Positions 23,090 to 34,815 of a stretch of DNA of 64,000 nucleotides are shown piece after piece. A program made the translations under genes and the position numbers. The notes under the pieces were generated by a model. It ran no database searches. It was not told where the DNA came from and saw only the letters and a list, made by a program, of their open reading frames with translations. Source of the DNA: Brasenia schreberi. Its lineage: Eukaryota > Streptophyta > Magnoliopsida > Nymphaeales > Cabombaceae. How positions within the stretch are numbered: the first letter of the stretch is position 1; the number at the start of each line of letters is the position of its first letter. Location of the stretch: positions 12,025,501 through 12,089,500 of the forward strand of contig JAYKKT010000061.1 in NCBI GenBank assembly GCA_036023115.1. Reading direction: 5' to 3'.

Positions 23090-23370
23090 ATGTGTCGTAA
23101 AATATTGTGCAGGAGTGTTCAGGGTCGTGTTCGTGTCGTGAAGGACTGATTTTTTCTTCGTGCTATTTTGTGTCGATAAGAAATGCAACTTTTGGGGTTC
23201 TAGCCCATGCTGAGTTTCTGTGTCGGGTGTCATATTGTCTGCAATCTTGTGATGCCGATTGTGTGAACTAGCGAAACCCAGACATGACTCGATTTTGCAG
23301 TATCACGATGGATCATTCCTGTGTTGGGTTCTCGTGTCTTCTTGACACGATAAAATGGCAATAGTGAGAC
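23090..23370. mobile_element. hAT-like MITE remnant, CGTGTCG-rich
   Basis: Dense in GTGTCG words (GTTCGTGTCGTG, TGTGTCGGGTG, CTCGTGTCTTCTTGACACG) and ends with GACACGATAAAATGGCAAT, the inner part of the terminal repeat also seen at 12142. Left end not definable. Lies just upstream of the MPC gene. Confidence 0.45.
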
Positions 23371-24130
23371 AGGAAGACCTCTCTGTTATAAACATGTTTA
23401 CTGGATTGAGTATTTAAATATGTGATAAGAACTCTATGCTAGAGGGAGGGGGAGAGAGAGTGAGGGCTTTTTTTTACTTCAATCTCTCTTTTGTCTTCTT
23501 TTCTTTCTCTTTTTCTCATTAATCCTCTCTCTTTCACTATTTTTTGGGGAAGCGATAAGAAAAAAGTTTGGGTTCTTATCAATTAACTCTATTGATACCG
23601 AAAATCGAGAAGACAAGATGAGTTGTTTGTGCATCAAAAACCATTGAGTGCTCATCCATAAGTTCTTATCTTAATAAGAGGTCATGGTAGTGTCCTTGCG
23701 ATATAACACTGATGTGTATGTAATTTGTTTGTTTCTTCTTTGTTAACATATAGCGTAAAGTTTCCTTGAAATCCCTTTTTGAATGAAGTTCATATATTTA
23801 ATGAGGGAAAAAATGACGCAAGAAACTCTTTAATACTTCATTGATAACTGCTTCCGTACTAAATATTAGGTTTGATTCCTGCTTGCCTAGAATTAAAAGC
23901 ATTAGTTTATTATAATAATAACATTATGGATTACCAATAATGTTGTTGGCTCACCCGCATGCCAATGGGTCTCACTTTATGAAGTCACGTCAAACCACAC
24001 CATATCGCGGGCTTGCCTTTCCGCGCCGCAAACTGAGTCTAATCATCTTCCAGGCGCGACATTTCCATCTTATTCGGATCTCTTTTATGCGCAAGCTTTT
24101 CTCTCTCTCTTAGAAAACGAGATCCAGTCC
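23371..24130. other. unassigned intergenic DNA
   Basis: AT-rich with CT-rich patches (23440-23540, 24090-24115). No coding frame, element end or RNA gene recognised. Confidence 0.5.
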
Positions 24131-24159
24131 ACCTGAAAGCAACAACAACTAAGCCTTTT

Positions 24160-25950
24160 TCCATACTAGATACGGTCAGCTAACATAGATTATTTATTTT
24201 CACATAGCCCTATCATGTGCCATGTTAGTAGTTAACTCACAATAAGCTAGATCATTCTTTATTGTTTCTTTCCAACACTTTTGTGGTCATCCTCTACCTC
24301 TTTTAATACTTTTCAAATTTAGTTTTTCATACCTTCTTACGCGTTCTTCTTTTGATCTTCTTTCTATATGTTCAAACCATCTTAAACGATGTTCTCCCGT
24401 TTTATCCTCTATTGGTGCCACTCTTAATTTGTTTCTAATAACCTCATATGCGGTCTTTTCTTGTATGACCACTCATCCATCTCAACATCTTCATTTTTGT
24501 TAGACATCTTTTATACATGTTGATGATTAACTGCCCAACACTAAGAACCATAAAACATGGTAGGTCTAATTGTTGCTCTATAATAGTTACATTTTAATTT
24601 TAACGGTATCTTCTTATTACAAAGAGTATCTGATGCTCCTCTTCATTTTAACCAACCAGCATTAATTATATACGTAACATCTCCATCAATTCTTTCATCA
24701 CACTAAAAAATTGACCCTAGGTATTTAAAACTTTCTTTTTAGGATGCAATGTGCACCAATTTTAATTTTTATGTCCTCTCAAATAACTAAATGATCAAAC
24801 TTATATTTCATATATTGTGTCTTTGTTCTACTACATTGGAAGCCTTTACTTTCTAGATTTTAGAGCAATATGTATAAATTTTCCTAGACTCCTATACTAA
24901 CATAATGTCATTTGCAAATAACATATACCAATGTACTTTATCTTCAATATGTTTTGTTAACTCATCAACCACCATTATAAATAAGTATGAACTTAATGTT
25001 GATCATTAATGTAACTCAATATTAATTTCAAAGAAATCTATCATTCATTCATGAGTTCTCACACATGTTTTTGCACCATCATACATGTCTCTTATAAAGT
25101 TAATGTATGTCAATGAGATATCTCTTTTTTCCAAAGTTCTCCAAAGAATCTCCCTCGGTACCCTATCATAAGTTTTTTCTAGATCAATAAATATCATGTG
25201 AAGGTCTTTCTTTTTTGCTCTAAAATGTTCCATAAGACGTCTCAAAAGGTGAATTGCTTCAACAGTAATCTGCCTGGCATGAATCAAAATTGGTTCTATG
25301 TTTTACTTGATACTTGTCTTAACCTACGTTCGATAATTCTTTCCCACAATTTCATAGTATGGCTCATTAACTTGATACCTCGATAATTCGCATAATTTTG
25401 AATGTCTCTCTTGTTCTTATATATGGGTATAAGTATACTTGCTCTCCATTCCTCGGGCATCTTTTGGTTTTTCCATATTTCATTAAATAGTCTTGTGGGC
25501 CAAGTGATTTCTATTTCTCATAGTATTTTCCAAACTTCTATAGAAATATTATCTTGTCCTACCGATTTACCACCCTTCATATGTTTAAGAGCCTCTTTGA
25601 CTTCATTCTTTTGAATACATAAATAGAAATTGTGGTTTATATACTTTTATGATTTGGCTAATTCTCCTAAGCTAATACTAACATATTTATTTTCATTAAA
25701 AAGCTTATAAAAATAGTTTTTTCCATCTATTTCTTATATCATCATTTGTTACTAAAATTTTTGCATCCTCGTCTTTGATGCATCTAACATAATTAAGATC
25801 TTTAGTTTTCTTATCTCTAACCCTAGCTATCCTAAAAATATCTCTTTCACCCTCTTTTGAGTTGAATTTTTTTATATAAATCTTTCCAAATTTTAGCTTT
25901 TGCTTCTCTGACGTTCTTTTTCGCTTCCTTCTTTGCTTTCTTATAATCAT
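24160..25950 (-). pseudogene. RTE copy 1 reverse transcriptase and C-terminal tail
   Basis: 25950-25705 carries the spacer before RT (KIYIKKFNSKEGERDIFRIARVRDKKTKD). RT itself is seen at 25287-25045: ARQITVEAIHLLRRLMEHFR, then HMIFIDLEKTYDRVPREILW (first catalytic Asp in F-I-D-L) and INFIRDMYDGAKTCVRT. The F-A-D-D region near 24940-24880 is damaged. 24472-24287 is the conserved C-terminus (IRNKLRVAPIEDKTGEHRLRW). Frames are broken between the blocks. Confidence 0.75.
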
Positions 25951-26252
25951 CTAAAGTTTCACTAGTTTTCTTAACATAGTATAATTTGTAACATGCCCTC
26001 TTTTTCTTAATTTTATTTTTGCACTACTTCACTCCACCACCAAGCTTCTTTTTGCTTCCTCATATTGTTTCACATATCACAAGGTGTGCCAACATAATTC
26101 CAAACATCTCCTTGAAGGACTTTCTGGTTAAATATATCTTCTTTCTCGCTTTTGAGGTTCCACCATTTAGTCCAAATAAGCTCGATGCACTCTTTTCTTA
26201 TTTATCCATTTTTTAATTTGTAAATCTATAACTAAAAGTCGATGTTGGGTGA

Positions 26253-26940
26253 TTAAGCTTTCTCCTGGAATTGCCTTGCGATCTTTACAACACGTTCTAT
26301 CTTTTTTTTTTTACAAATAAAGTAATCAATTTGTGTTTGTGATAAACCACTCTTATAAGTAATTAAATGTTCATCTCGTTTTTTGAAGATTGTATTGACT
26401 ATAAAGAGATCAAATGCGATACCAAAATTTAAAATCTCCCTACCTTTCTCATTTATATCTCTAAATCCAAAGTTTTCATGAATACCTTGATATCGTAATG
26501 CTTCTTTACCAACATGTCCATTTAAGTCTCCTCCTAAACAAATCATCTCCCTTTGTAGAATCCTTTGAATCACCTTATCTAACTCTTCCCAAAAGGTCGT
26601 CTTGATACTATCTTCTAGTCCCACTTTGGGGTGCGTAAGTACAAACTATATTCAAAACCTCTGCTCCTTACCGTATCGTTGTATGCCTACTATATTATCT
26701 TTTAAATCTTTATTTATGATAATACCAACTCCGTTTCGAGCATTTTCTTTACCTGAATACTATAATTTAAAACATGTATCTTTAATCTCCTTTGCTTTTT
26801 CTCCAACCCACTTTGTCTCTTCTAAACATAAAATATGAATCTTTCTCCAAATCATATTATCTATCACCTCCATTAATTTACCAGACAATGTTATGATATT
26901 CCAAGAACCAATACGAATCTTATTATCTAGGACTAGCTTT
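26253..26940 (-). pseudogene. RTE copy 1 APE-type endonuclease
   Basis: On the minus strand from about 26935: NKIRIGSWNI, the N-terminal endonuclease motif, then KIHILCLEETKW (metal-binding Glu region). The open part 26624-26253 reads CLGGDLNGHVGKEA (D-x-N of the catalytic core), FGFRDINEKGREILNFG and TYKSGLSQTQIDYF (the S-x-x-D-Y block). The family nicks target DNA to prime reverse transcription. Stops lie between the parts. Confidence 0.8.
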
Positions 26941-27309
26941 CATATCCCCACATCTATTCATATTGAAAATGCAGAGACCTTCTTTGTAATTTATTCACTA
27001 CATTCGGGCGGCAATGTAGCGGAACTAGTTTATTTATCCACACCCGTCAATGATGGGAACCCTATATGCAATTGATTCATTATATTCGGGTGAAAATGTA
27101 ATGACCCTTACTTAATTTTCATTGCATTCGGGCAACAATGTAGAGGGGACGCTCCAATGCAATGCTCATAATTTGTATAATCGATATTACAAAAATCCGA
27201 CAAAATTTTATATTGGTTGTCGAAAGCCTAACACAACTCTCCTCCTTTATCCGGGCTTGAGACTGGCCATGCAAGGGTGATTTATTATCTCTGTGGAGTT
27301 ACCTTAAAG

Positions 27310-27556
27310 GAGTATAATTTGTTTTTTTTTTTTTTAAAATAAATAAAAATATTATCACACTCATACCTCCGACATATATTTATATATGTGTGTGTGGAGT
27401 GATTGGATCATTTTCACTGATGTCATTGTTTATTTTATTCAGTTTGATTATTGCTTTTCAAAATAACATTGCTTTTTATTTTTTGAGTCTTTAAATATTT
27501 CTAAGTTACACTCATGGTACTGAATATAATAACAGAATACGAGTGGATACGCCAAA

Positions 27557-27558
<2 letters not shown>
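27310..27558. other. unassigned AT-rich DNA
   Basis: Poly(T) run near 27320-27336 and a short (TG)n; nothing else seen. Confidence 0.5.

Positions 27559-27631
<73 letters not shown>
27559..27631. repeat. (AT)n microsatellite, about 36 units
   Basis: Longest pure AT tract in the window, followed by AAAGAGAGAG. Confidence 0.95.
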
Positions 27632-27634
<3 letters not shown>

Positions 27635-28539
27635 AGAGAGCATACTCCATCCGTGTATCACTTCATGCTTAAATGTACTTTTAAATCTCAATAGTTCGAT
27701 TGACAAAAATAGTGATTGAAATCCAAACGTCAAAAAAAAGAAAGAAAGTATGTTGATACTTTTTGTATGTATAATAAATACGTTTTTTCTCTCTCTTCGT
27801 ATGTATATAACGTCTGACTCCAGGCATAGAGAGAGAGATAAAGTCAGTCAGTTTATTACGTTTAGAGTTCAGGTGAAGCAGATTGCTCAACCGTGCCAAT
27901 GTGTCGATCTACCTCTGCCCTCCTTAGTTCGCCTTCGTTGTGACTTCTGATCTTTGTACTCGTTCGTGCGTTCTTCGAAATGGCAAAGGGTCGTTCTTTC
28001 CGAGTGATGAACTCGAAGTTTATGTTAGGAACTTGTGTCAATACAGTGGGGATATGGAGAATATTGCAAGATGGGACGAAATGGCCCACCGTTAAACCAT
28101 GGGCTTTGTCTTACAGGCCATGCATTGTACCCACAGTAAAAGAAGGAAACCCAGTCAAGTCCATGTAGATCCACCATTGTCCTGCAAGGACCCTACTAAA
28201 CCACCCGATGAGAGCGACCAATTGTGAGTATTGAACTCACGACCTTCTTAGTTTCTAGCTAATACGGGTTCATAGGCAAATGAGTCGTTTAAATCTTTTG
28301 GAGAAATTTGCATTGACCCCCTAAATTGAGGCAAAATCTTTGAATGACCCTTGAGAATTAAGAATTGGAAAGGTTTGTATACCAGGCGAGCTATTTCTCT
28401 TTTTTGTTGGCTTGATAGCTTTTCACTTTTCTCAAGTATGTTTGTTCAACTAATCACCCAACACTTATTCCATTCCATCAAACAGATCGAGTTGGCTGTA
28501 AACAGTCATTTTGTTAGGTTATTGCCAAGGATGTCGTGA
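27632..28539. other. unassigned intergenic DNA
   Basis: Several short frames on both strands without family resemblance. Around 28205-28270 the minus strand has AGGTCGTGAGTTCAATACTC, B-box-like, so a third SINE-like fragment may lie here, but tail and TSD were not found. Confidence 0.35.
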
Positions 28540-28815
28540 AGTAGCAACCAACATGACGATAAATTAAGATTTTCGACAAATTTGTATCGGGGTCCAGTTC
28601 TCATTCAGTTGCATCGTGATTGTGTCAAGAAATGGTCTACTAACACCATCTTATGTATTTCATTATATTTGTTTGTATCAGGTATTTCGTGTTTGTGTCA
28701 CAAGCAAGCCAATTTCAACTTGATCCGATTCCTTGCACGTTATTTTGAACGGACATGAACCACAACACCTCTTGTAGGGTTGAATTGGTTTTGTGTCATG
28801 TCTTATATTGCCAAC
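28540..28815. mobile_element. probable hAT-like MITE
   Basis: Right end reads (reverse complement) GGGGTTGGCAATATAAGACATGACAC; left end TAGCAACCAACATGACGAT is a weak inverted match. Interior words TTGTGTCACAAGC, CAACTTGATCCG, GAACGGACATGAACC resemble the CGTGTCG-type MITEs above. Exact ends and TSD unclear. Confidence 0.4.
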
Positions 28816-28844
28816 CCCAAGTAGAGCTAATTGAGTCGCAAGTT

Positions 28845-28959
28845 CTTTTTTTTTTTTTATAGGCAAGATGAGGTTAAGCACACTCCTGCCAGATGCACAA
28901 CCAGATATCGAACTCCTGACCTTTTGTCAGAGATTGCGAATCCTTAGCCAGTGAACTAC
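28845..28959 (-). mobile_element. tRNA-derived SINE, copy 1, with TSD
   Basis: 115 bp on the minus strand: A-box-like TAGTTCACTGGCTAAGG, B-box-like GAGTTCGATATCTGG, tail CATCTTGCCTATAAA ending in about 14 A (poly-T 28845-28858 on plus). Flanked by GAGTCGCAAGTT (28833-28844) and GAGTTGCAAGTT (28960-28971), a 12 bp TSD with one change. Non-coding; moved by LINE enzymes. Confidence 0.85.
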
Positions 28960-28971
28960 GAGTTGCAAGTT

Positions 28972-29312
28972 TACAAACTCTGCATAACAATCAAGTGGGG
29001 ATATGTCCTTAAAAAGGTCAGACGGCTAATAGAAAGTTTGGCAATCCAAAGGGCTCTACGTTAATTTTCCAAAGGTGAGACGGCTAATCATAAATTTATC
29101 AAAACTTTTGTTGCCCTCGTTGGAAGAAATCCCGTGGGCGCTAATGTCCGGTTCGGACTCTGGAGTCCGACCCAGAACAAGGGCACAAATCAAGCAACTC
29201 AAGAGAGTGCGGTGCAAGCAAACGGTTACCCTCGTTCCTTTTGCCGTCGGATTTCTCTGGTTCAGCCGGTGGCGAGAAGAAGAAAACAAACCCCTTTTCC
29301 GTTGAGCTGAAG
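28972..29312 (+). promoter_or_regulatory. upstream region of the GrpE gene
   Basis: Contains a short near-duplication with 58 bp spacing (AAAGGTCAGACGGCTAAT at 29013, AAAGGTGAGACGGCTAAT at 29071). No clear TATA box. Open frames here on both strands are shadows of the GC-richer leader. Confidence 0.4.
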
Positions 29313-31259
29313 ATGGTGAACGCTTCCTCCATGGCGGCGCTTCGCATCGTTCTCAGGGGTGGCGCTAGTCGACTGCTCGGCGTCTCTCCTTCCCGCCTCC
29401 AACGCCGTCTCGATTGTTCCGGCTTCGCCGCGACGGCCTCTCAACCGGTAGCTGTCATTTTCTGTCCTCCTTTGATGCCTTTCCTTTCTTCATTGGCTTC
29501 CAGTTGGCTGGCTTTCTTTGAGTAATGATTGTTTGTGTTTGCTGTTACGTGACGTCTAGGGTTTAAGCGAGTTCTTGGGGTTTAGGGACGAGTTTATATC
29601 CTTCTCTTACCTTATTCCCTGTTTTGATTCTTTTTCTTTTTCTGAAACTGCTGTCCTCGAGTCGTGTAATTGATTGGACGATCACTACAATGGATTTAGT
29701 TTTCTCGTTTTCTTTCACCTATGGATAAATTTCGAATTCAAGGGAGTCATCAAATTATGGGAAACCAGTACAGGACTTTGTCTTCAGCTATCTATTCAGC
29801 GTTTGGAGATGACTTGCCACCATTTTTTTCGAGAACTAATGTTTTGATGATTTTGTGTGTGCGCGTGTGTGAGAGGCTGATCGAACAAGTCTCTATCTTA
29901 TTGTCTTTATTGACAACCAATACGGGATATTACTGATGATATATATAGTGTGTGTGTTCCTCAGACTGATCGAACAAGTCTTTATCTTGTTGTCTACTTG
30001 GTAGGAATTTGTTATTTCGTCCGGTATTAACTCAGATAGTTTTGGCTTTGCAGTTTGTTAGTCGTATATGCTCTTTAACTATGACACTTTAATGGCAGTG
30101 TTTGACCATGAAAATGGCACCCCCTATGAATTATTCAGTTCTTGGTGACGTGCTTCAGAGATTTGGCATTTCATCATCCGCATCCGCTCAGACTGCCGAA
30201 AAAGAGACTAATCAGTCTTCAGATGATCATGTTTCTGATAAAGACCATGATACCACTTCTCAAGCCAGCAGCCAAGATCTTAATGAAGAAGGTGGAAAGA
30301 TTGATGCTAAAGAAGGTACTGAGAAGACAGGTTCTGTGCTGGAAACTAGTGGTTCTGGCTCTGGGAAGAGGAAAAGGAGAAGTACTAAACGAATTGATTT
30401 TTCTGATTCAGATGCTGAGGAGGATCTTTCTGTTGATGACATCGTCAAATTGGTAGCAGAGAAGGATGCACTGCTAAAGTCTAAACATAAGGAGATTGAG
30501 AAGATGCAGGATAAAGTTCTTCGTAGCTATGCAGAAATGGAAAACGTCATGGATAGAACAAAGCGCGAAGCAGAAAATTCAAAGAAGTTTGCAATACAGG
30601 TCTACCTTGCAGGATGTTGATAGTTTAAAGTCTGATTGGTCATTTTTATAATCCTTTAGTGCAGGCTTTTTTTATGTCGTGTGATTTGTTTTTTTCTTCC
30701 TTGGACACTTCTTAGTACTCTATGTTTGTGTTGCAGAGTTTTACCAAAAGCTTGTTAGATGTTGCTGATAACCTAGGGCGAGCCTCTTCCGTTGTGAAAG
30801 ATAGCTTTGCGAAGATTGACCCTACAAAGGATTCTTCTGGTGCAGTTCCACTTCTAAAAACACTTCTGGAGGGTGTTGAGATGACGGATAAGCAACTAAA
30901 TGAGGTATATCAGATCTGAGTTTTCGCTCTGTGTATGCTTGAGTGTACATCCTTTTTCTCAGGGCTGTACATATCTAATACTTAACTGCAATGATGCATC
31001 AAAGCATTGCCGAGGCAAACTTTCCCATTTTTGAATGGCACCTAAATGGGGAACTGCACTGAAACATCGTCCAAACATTTCAACGATGTTTTGGCTAACA
31101 AGAATAATGTTATATAAAAAAGTTGCTGACTCTAAGCATGTCCTCCTCCGTAGGTCAGGTGGTTGGGACGCTTGACGACTGATCACAAGGTCATCATTAT
31201 GATACGAGTCTCCATGTGCGTGTGGAATATATATATTATTTTACCATGTTTTTTCATGT

Positions 31260-31325
<66 letters not shown>

Positions 31326-33917
31326 TATTTATGGATAATATTTTACATTTATGACTTGTTTTTCATGTTACAAACACTCATTCTCTCTCTCTCTCACACA
31401 CACATGCATATGTATACATATATTATATCAATTTCCCCGTTTCCTAACTTGTTGATATTTGCCATTTAGTCCTGTTCTCCTTTACGCTTCAGTTTCTGTA
31501 TCCGTTTCCATGCAACATAGCTAATTGTGTAGTAAATGCCCAATGATACTATATGTATGGATTCATGTTGTAAATTTTTTGAAATTACTAATTAAGTATT
31601 TCTAATTTTCTACTATTACTACTAACAATTGTTACGAGTAAAGATATAAGAAGGCTTCAGCCTCTTACAACATAGGGTATGCAAGGATGTATTGCATCAA
31701 AATTGCTAAAGATGCAACACATAGTCATACATATTACATCATATGTTACAACATTGCTCTTTGTGCTAATCCAAGCAAGTATTCAATTTTTCTAGTCACG
31801 ATTAATGCTATTTTGTTAGTTTCTCTTTCCGAATCCTCATTTGTACAAGTTATTTTAATTTATGCTGTCCATTGCTGGACGTTTTTTCCTATAGGTTTTC
31901 AGGAAGTTTGGAGTTGAAAGGTTTGAGCCCGTCAATGAGAATTTTGACCCCAATAGACATAATGCCGTTTTTCAAGTACCAGATGCTTCAAAGCCACCTG
32001 GCACTGTTGCTGTTGTCTTGAAGGTATGCCTTGAGGAGAAAGTCAACTGCACTTAGTGAAATTGCGAAATGCTTCTTTCCTCTTCTCTCTTGTACAAGGT
32101 TCATGTTTTTGCTGAGCTGTAATTTATAAGAATACTTTTTTTGAGTGTTCCAACTGTTCTCATCATTACTACTACAACTACTACAACTAAGCCTTTTCCC
32201 ATACTAGATGGGGTCAGCTACATGGATTCTTTGTTTTTTTTTTGTAGAATCCATGTTAAGTCCGACAAAGTTTTACGCTGGCTGTCGGAAGCCTAACACA
32301 ACCCTCCTCCTTTTTCCGGGCTTGGGACCGGCCATGAAAGGGTGATTCCTTACATAGGCGGAGTTAACTGTTCTCATCATTACTCTGGAAAAAATTCAAT
32401 TTGTGATGGAAGGAAAGCATTTAATAAGTGATTAAGAGCTAATTGATAATTGAAGAAGCTTTGTATAATTTTAATCCTTGTTATATAATTCAAGTCTAAG
32501 TTGACATATCAAGTTAAGATCTTAATTTGTGGATTCCCATTGAAGGAAAAGGGTCCAGCGGCCAAGAGTTAACCAATAGGCAGAACCAAGTTTGCTTTTT
32601 CATATATATATATATATATAAAGGTAACTCCATATAGAGAAATAGGTGATCTCTCTCACGGAAAAGAAAAACTAAAAGAACAATGAATAGCAAGTTGTTG
32701 ACGTCAATTTTGTGGATCTGGTAGGGTGGACAGAATTTACTGAATTTGAATTTCAGCAAGTCTTAATTTGTTCTAGCAGATTAAGTGCCTAGAAGTTAAT
32801 CCATTCCAATTCATGAATGTTGGCAACTGTAGACATGTTCAACAAGAACCTTCCATTTGTTAGTCACATATGCAAAATACCAAAGAAAATAGCGTAAATG
32901 TGTTGTCAATCTCGCAGGAAGTCCTCTTCTCGGAATATTTTGAACTTTAATTTGAGTTATCTTGAGATCTATTGGTTGTGCAACCGTAAATTGGTAGACG
33001 CGTGCCTTACTGAATCCTATGCTAAAGAATAAAAGGTAAACTTCCTGACTACAATTTTGTTACTGGTGTACATTCAAGAGGTACCAGATGAGGGATCTTG
33101 GTTTAAACTACTCTGTAAGAGATGGTGTTTCACTTTGGACTCCTCTTAGTTCGGGCTGGGGTGATGCACATTCATGGGAAGCACGTCTCTCTCCATTCAC
33201 AAAGGTTAAGATCTAGGACAAATTGTATCATGGGATTGATCTTGTGTTAAGCATCTATAAGTCTTCTTGCCACAACATGCTAATGGCAATAATAGGGAAA
33301 ATTCTACTGTCAGTTATGTGTTTGTACAAAGCTATTCTGGTTAACTAATCATGGTGTTTAAGATTGTTCTTTTACGTCTCTCGATCAATTTTCATTACCT
33401 ATTTTTCATTTGAAAAGCCTTATATTCCCTATTCTGTTTGGCTGGGAGGTTGCATTTGAATCTAGGGATGTCGCCTACTCAACAGTAACACCATGACTGT
33501 ACCTTGCCCGTGGTATTGTTATCTTCCTTGGCACACACTTTATTGCAAGTTTTAGTATGAATATGTTTTGTTTCGTCACATGGTATTCTTGCACATGTAG
33601 GAAATTAAAGTGGCAATCCATTTTCCAACATAAGTGTGATTTGTTCCTTTCGGTTCAGCCCGTTGATGCATACATCATATTAGAGACTGAACATGAGGCT
33701 TCTCTTTTATATTTCTTTGCTTCTGCTGTATCTCGTTTCCTGAGGATTTCTAAATGATTCATTTTTTCCCTCTGTAATTCTTCAAAGGGTTGAGAGTGCT
33801 ATTATCTTGCGCAATTTGCAGGCTGGGTACACATTGTATGACCGCATCATTCGTCCAGCCGAAGTTGGCGTCACAGCAGGGGCTCCAGATAATGAAAAGG
33901 AAAGCTCTAAAGCATAA
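29313..33917 (+). CDS. mitochondrial GrpE-type co-chaperone (Mge1 family), five exons
   Basis: Complete gene: exons 29313-29447, 30099-30599, 30737-30904, 31895-32023, 33822-33917, all GT-AG introns in phase 0, 1029 bp, 342 residues. GrpE is the nucleotide-exchange factor of mitochondrial Hsp70 (matrix protein import and folding). Residues 1-45 are Arg/Ser/Leu-rich, a mitochondrial presequence. LQRFG at 64-68 is typical of plant copies. Residues 70-157 are acidic and Ser-rich with a basic block KRKRRSTKR (135-143). The long coiled coil runs 158-212 and continues in exon 3 (SLLDVADNLGRASSVV). The C-terminal beta domain carries the family signature FDPNRHNAVFQVPD (exon 4) and GYTLYDRIIRPAEVGV (exon 5). 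Longer than usual (about 300) because of the acidic stretch. Intron 4 carries a mobilised RTE derivative. Confidence 0.95.
29448..30098 (+). other. GrpE intron 1
   Basis: Donor GTAGCTG after 29447, acceptor GGCAG before 30099. Contains a local direct repeat (CTGATCGAACAAGTCT at 29877 and again at 29966, 89 bp apart). Confidence 0.85.
31150..31235 (+). mobile_element. SINE-like tRNA-derived fragment
   Basis: TAGGTCAGGTGGTTGGGACG is A-box-like; ATGATACGAGTCTCC about 45 bp on is a decayed B box. It runs directly into AT-rich microsatellite sequence, which may have grown from its tail. No TSD found. Confidence 0.5.
31262..31318. repeat. (TA)n microsatellite
   Basis: About 27 TA units in GrpE intron 3. 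Confidence 0.95.
32024..33821 (+). other. GrpE intron 4
   Basis: Donor GTATGC, acceptor TTTGCAG. Contains the 195 bp RTE derivative (32171-32365) and a short (TA)n (32602-32620). The remaining 1.4 kb shows no element or coding sense. Confidence 0.85.
32171..32365 (-). mobile_element. internally deleted RTE derivative with 19 bp TSD
   Basis: Only the two ends of the RTE family are present: the 3' end (ACTACAACTAAGCC... TACATGGATTCTTTG, 32171-32235) joined through a short T run to the 5' UTR end (AATCCATGTTAAGTCCGACA... GGGCTTGGGACCGGCCATG ... GGCGGAGTT, 32250-32365). About 3 kb of coding sequence is missing. Perfect 19 bp TSD AACTGTTCTCATCATTACT at 32152-32170 and 32366-32384 shows the two-ended unit inserted as such. 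Confidence 0.9.
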
Positions 33918-34444
33918 AGAGCTGGCCGGTGAATTTCTGTCGACCAGAATGATTATGCTCACAGTATTTAGTAGTCAGGAAATCGGTAAAATTCGAACAT
34001 TTTCATGACTTCTGTAATTTTGAACTATTCTGTTGATAGGAGGGAAATTTTGAGGGGAGTCCAAGAAGAATAGAGGTGTTCTCCAGTCTGAACTGATGTA
34101 CTTGAAATAATTCGAGTACATTGCTTAATTTTGTTTACTTGATAAACTATTTGAGATGCAACATGCTGCGTTATTTTAATTGACCTCTGTTATCGCTGAA
34201 TGTTTAGTGCTGAGAAGGGACAGCAGATGCTATTCTGTATGCCGTATAAACGAATATACCTTGCTCATTCGGTAGTGTCACGGGGACATGTGACACGTAT
34301 GGCATGCGATACATCTGTATGTGTGTGTGTGGACTCTGTTCGGCTGGCTTCCTCTATGAGCTAGGTTGTGCTTGCATGTTAATGAATAATTTATGTTTGA
34401 ACGCCTCACAATGAGCTAGTTCGAACAGTTCTTTCGAGCTCCTG
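33918..34444 (+). other. GrpE 3' UTR and downstream DNA
   Basis: AT-rich. No clear AATAAA was chosen. Ends before the SINE at 34457. A (GT)n run lies near 34318-34330. Nothing else recognised. Confidence 0.45.
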
Positions 34445-34556
34445 ATTACAGCTCATGTTTATCTTTTTCTTCTAACAGGCAAGGTGGAGTGAGGCAGACT
34501 CTTCATATACACACTTGCCGGGTATTGAATCCCTGACGTTGTCAAAGAGTGCAACT

Positions 34557-34769
34557 TAGGGGTCGTCATGGTTGGGGTCTAGTCTCAACCTTGAATCGAA
34601 TTGCTATTCTTGATTCTTATTCTTAGAGGATCGAACCAACCCGTGCTAAACCAAATTGACTTGGTTTGGTGCTAAACCGAACTGACTGTTCTGGTTTGGT
34701 TCGGTTTTGAATCACGGTTCTACTTGTTTTAGGGTTTGGTTAAATATGTTGTCAGATTATTTGGATTTA

Positions 34770-34815
<46 letters not shown>

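Larger units (their letters stand above)
24140..27300 (-). mobile_element. near full-length RTE-clade LINE (copy 1)
   Basis: 3161 bp on the minus strand: 5' end at 27300 (5' UTR with the GGGCTTGAGACTGGCCATGCA block), single degenerate ORF of endonuclease plus reverse transcriptase, and 3' end with CAACAACAACTAAG tail at 24140. Flanked by ACCTGAAAG (24131-24139) and ACCTTAAAG (27301-27309), a 9 bp TSD with one change. No poly(A); the short CAA tail and APE-RT layout fit the RTE clade. Many stops; inactive. Confidence 0.88.
30905..31894 (+). other. GrpE intron 3
   Basis: Donor GTATAT, acceptor CTATAG. Holds a SINE-like fragment and a (TA)n tract; otherwise AT-rich, no coding sense. Confidence 0.85.

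Noticed and set aside
28860..28960. tRNA gene
   Set aside because: Has tRNA-like A and B boxes but no cloverleaf, and ends in poly(A) with TSD, so it is a SINE.
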